NCBI GenBank assembly: GCA_031255975.1
Contig: JAIRRM010000034.1
Span: 1-6,451 of the forward strand
DNA length: 6,451 nt
Direction: 5' to 3'
From: Propionibacteriaceae bacterium
Lineage (GTDB): Bacteria; Actinomycetota; Actinomycetes; Propionibacteriales; Propionibacteriaceae
Positions 4,734 through 6,451 of the stretch are shown here, one piece after another. Under the pieces are notes generated by a model, which saw only the letters and a list, made by a program, of their open reading frames with translations, was not told where the DNA came from and did no database searches. The position numbers and the translations under genes are program-made. Each line of letters begins with the position of its first letter. Position 1 is the stretch's first letter.

Positions 4734-6451
4734 CACCTGCCGTGATGGCCTCGCGCAGCCGCCCTTGTTCCGCCATCAGGTCGAGCCACTGTTGGAAAGA
4801 CGGGTTATAGATGTCTTGGTTTCCCAGCGAGTTGGCCCGGTTCGCGGCGGAACGCGCCTCGGCGATGGCCTGCTCGATACGGGGTAACCGTACCCGGGCG
4901 ACATAGGCGTCAACGTAGGCCTGATTCGGTTCCCGTGGCGGCTGCTCCACCAGCAACTCCAGCACCAACTGCCGCACCACCCCTTCCGGCGCGGCATCCC
5001 GTACCAACTCCCCCCAACCATCGGGCCGAAACGCAGTGGCCAGCACCGCGCTGAAGATCGCCCGATACGCCGGATGGGTGAAATCCTCCGGAACAAGCGC
5101 ACACCAATCCTGAGTGAAATATGTCGGCACCTGAAGTATCAATCGCAGCACGCCACGCTGCGACGACAGCACCGGATCGCGGGGGTTGGGGCGCTGCACC
5201 GAAGCCACCGGGGTGGGTATATCGGCGGGGACGGCTGGGGTCTTTTTCGCAGACCGCTGTCCTTGGGACGCCCCCTGCTTGGCGAGCCGACGTACCTCAT
5301 CCATATCGAGACCGACGGCTCCGGCGACCTCTTGTAAGAACTGATCCCGCTTCTCGGTATCACGCACCGAATGGACGAGTCCGATAAGTTCCCTAGCAGC
5401 CGCCACCCTGGCGTCCGCCCGATCAAGGTCGTAGCTCGTCAAGATATTAGCCATCACGTAGCGGTAGAGCGGCTTGGCTTGCGCGATAAGTTCCGGGATG
5501 GCGTTATCGCCGTATTTCATGCGCAGGTCGCACGGATCCAACCCTTCACCATCCACCGCCACCGACGTGTCGGCCTCGAACTCGGCTTCCAGCGCGTACG
5601 CCTTCAAGGCCGCCTTCTGCCCCGCCGCATCACCATCAAAGGTGAAAATGACCTGGCCGCGGTGCCGCTCCCCCCCGCCAAGAATGCGCTGTAACAGCTT
5701 GGCGTGTTCCGCACCGAAAGCTGTGCCGCAGGCGGCGACGGCGGTGTCCACCCCGCTTACGTGCGCCGCCATCACATCGGTGTAGCCCTCCATCACCACA
5801 GCTTGCCCCTTGGAACCGATGGCGCGACGGGCGAGATCAAGGCCGTACAGCACCTGCGATTTCTTGTACACCGGGGTCTCGGTGGTGTTGATGTATTTGC
5901 CGGGCATCCGGTCGTCGTCATACAGCTTGCGGGCACCGAACCCGAGCACGGAACCGGCGGAGTCACGGATAGGCCAGATCACCCGGCCCTGGAACACGTC
6001 GTAGCCGCCGTTTTCGCGGATCAACCCGGCTTTCACCAACTCCTGTTCGCTGAAACCCTGTTCAGTGAGCGCCTGATGCAGTTCCCGACCGCCTCGGGGC
6101 GCGAACCCCACCCCGAAGGGCTCGACTTGAGCCTGTCTGAAACCCCGATCAGAGAGCATTTTCCTGGCGTCCACACCATCGGGGGCAAGCAGTGCCTTCA
6201 CAAAGAACTCGGCCGCAGCCCGGTTGGCATCCAGGATGCGTTTCCTGATGCCGGGGTCTTCCCGCCGAGCCGTTCCACCATCCTCGACGTAGCGCAGCTG
6301 CACCCCATAACGGTCGGCGAGCAGTTGCACCGCCTCCACCCAGGTCATGTTGTCGTGACGCATCACGAAATCGAAGACGTTGCCACCCACACCACATCCA
6401 AAGCAGTAGTAGAGCCCTCGCGCCGGCGTGACGTGGAAACTGGGGGTTTTC
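4726..6451 (-). CDS. dnaG: DNA primase DnaG (5' end missing)
   Basis: Synthesises RNA primers for chromosome replication at the fork, together with the DnaB helicase. The frame is open to the right edge; 574 full codons are visible and perhaps 40-50 are missing, giving a normal primase length. At the edge is the end of the CHC2 zinc-binding domain, KTPSFHVTPARGLYYCFGCG, with the last two zinc cysteines in CFGC; the first C and H lie outside. The RNA polymerase core follows: EGYTDV holds the TOPRIM glutamate (codon 5790-5788) and FTFDGDAAGQKAA holds the acidic DxD pair. A proline-rich linker and a C-terminal helical domain, ending QQWLDLMAEQGRLREAITAG, probably bind helicase. A GTG at 6390 is internal, after the zinc cysteines, and is not the start. 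The sigma-like gene lies 176 bp downstream of the stop. Confidence 0.97.
   Translation of the reverse strand, partial: KTPSFHVTPARGLYYCFGCGVGGNVFDFVMRHDNMTWVEAVQLLADRYGVQLRYVEDGGTARREDPGIRKRILDANRAAAEFFVKALLAPDGVDARKMLSDRGFRQAQVEPFGVGFAPRGGRELHQALTEQGFSEQELVKAGLIRENGGYDVFQGRVIWPIRDSAGSVLGFGARKLYDDDRMPGKYINTTETPVYKKSQVLYGLDLARRAIGSKGQAVVMEGYTDVMAAHVSGVDTAVAACGTAFGAEHAKLLQRILGGGERHRGQVIFTFDGDAAGQKAALKAYALEAEFEADTSVAVDGEGLDPCDLRMKYGDNAIPELIAQAKPLYRYVMANILTSYDLDRADARVAAARELIGLVHSVRDTEKRDQFLQEVAGAVGLDMDEVRRLAKQGASQGQRSAKKTPAVPADIPTPVASVQRPNPRDPVLSSQRGVLRLILQVPTYFTQDWCALVPEDFTHPAYRAIFSAVLATAFRPDGWGELVRDAAPEGVVRQLVLELLVEQPPREPNQAYVDAYVARVRLPRIEQAIAEARSAANRANSLGNQDIYNPSFQQWLDLMAEQGRLREAITAGAG

Overview
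The window comes from an actinomycete (Actinomycetota) chromosome of moderately high GC content, about 60% by eye. The evidence is the actinobacterial form of FtsE, FtsX, RF2 and DnaG, a prfB with no programmed frameshift, GTG/TTG starts without Shine-Dalgarno sequences, tRNA genes without encoded CCA, and TAnnnT-type -10 elements. I cannot name the genus. It is core chromosome: I see no transposase, integrase, CRISPR array or defence genes.

Left part (1-2399, all minus strand): prfB (release factor 2), then ftsE and ftsX (the FtsEX divisome ABC system). ftsX runs off the left edge. ftsE follows prfB by about 130 bp, and that gap holds a good promoter candidate for ftsEX. ftsX starts 11 bp after the ftsE stop, so the two are co-transcribed. 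prfB itself may be read from a leaderless mRNA.

Middle (2531-3838): a plus-strand YqeY/GatB-like gene is divergent from prfB. After it comes a tRNA segment: tRNA-Asn(GTT), a 51-codon single-pass membrane microprotein gene with an excellent ribosome binding site, a tRNA-like remnant, and a tRNA with anticodon CAT (Met or Ile2). About 220 bp of non-coding DNA follow, with a 30-bp imperfect direct repeat and a perfect match to the 16S 3' tail.

Right part (3839-6451, minus strand): dnaG (primase, start beyond the right edge), then a 155-bp gap with a consensus DnaA box lying over a possible promoter, then a short divergent sigma-70-like gene. That gene keeps region 1.2 of the housekeeping sigma factor, but its promoter-contacting residues look eroded. 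The dnaG-sigma arrangement recalls the dnaG-rpoD pair of the macromolecular synthesis operon. Both genes end in a perfect 7-bp inverted repeat that contains the stop codon.

The most notable items are the divergent dnaG-linked sigma gene with its DnaA box, the unlisted membrane microprotein between the tRNAs, and the D-arm-less tRNA-like element.
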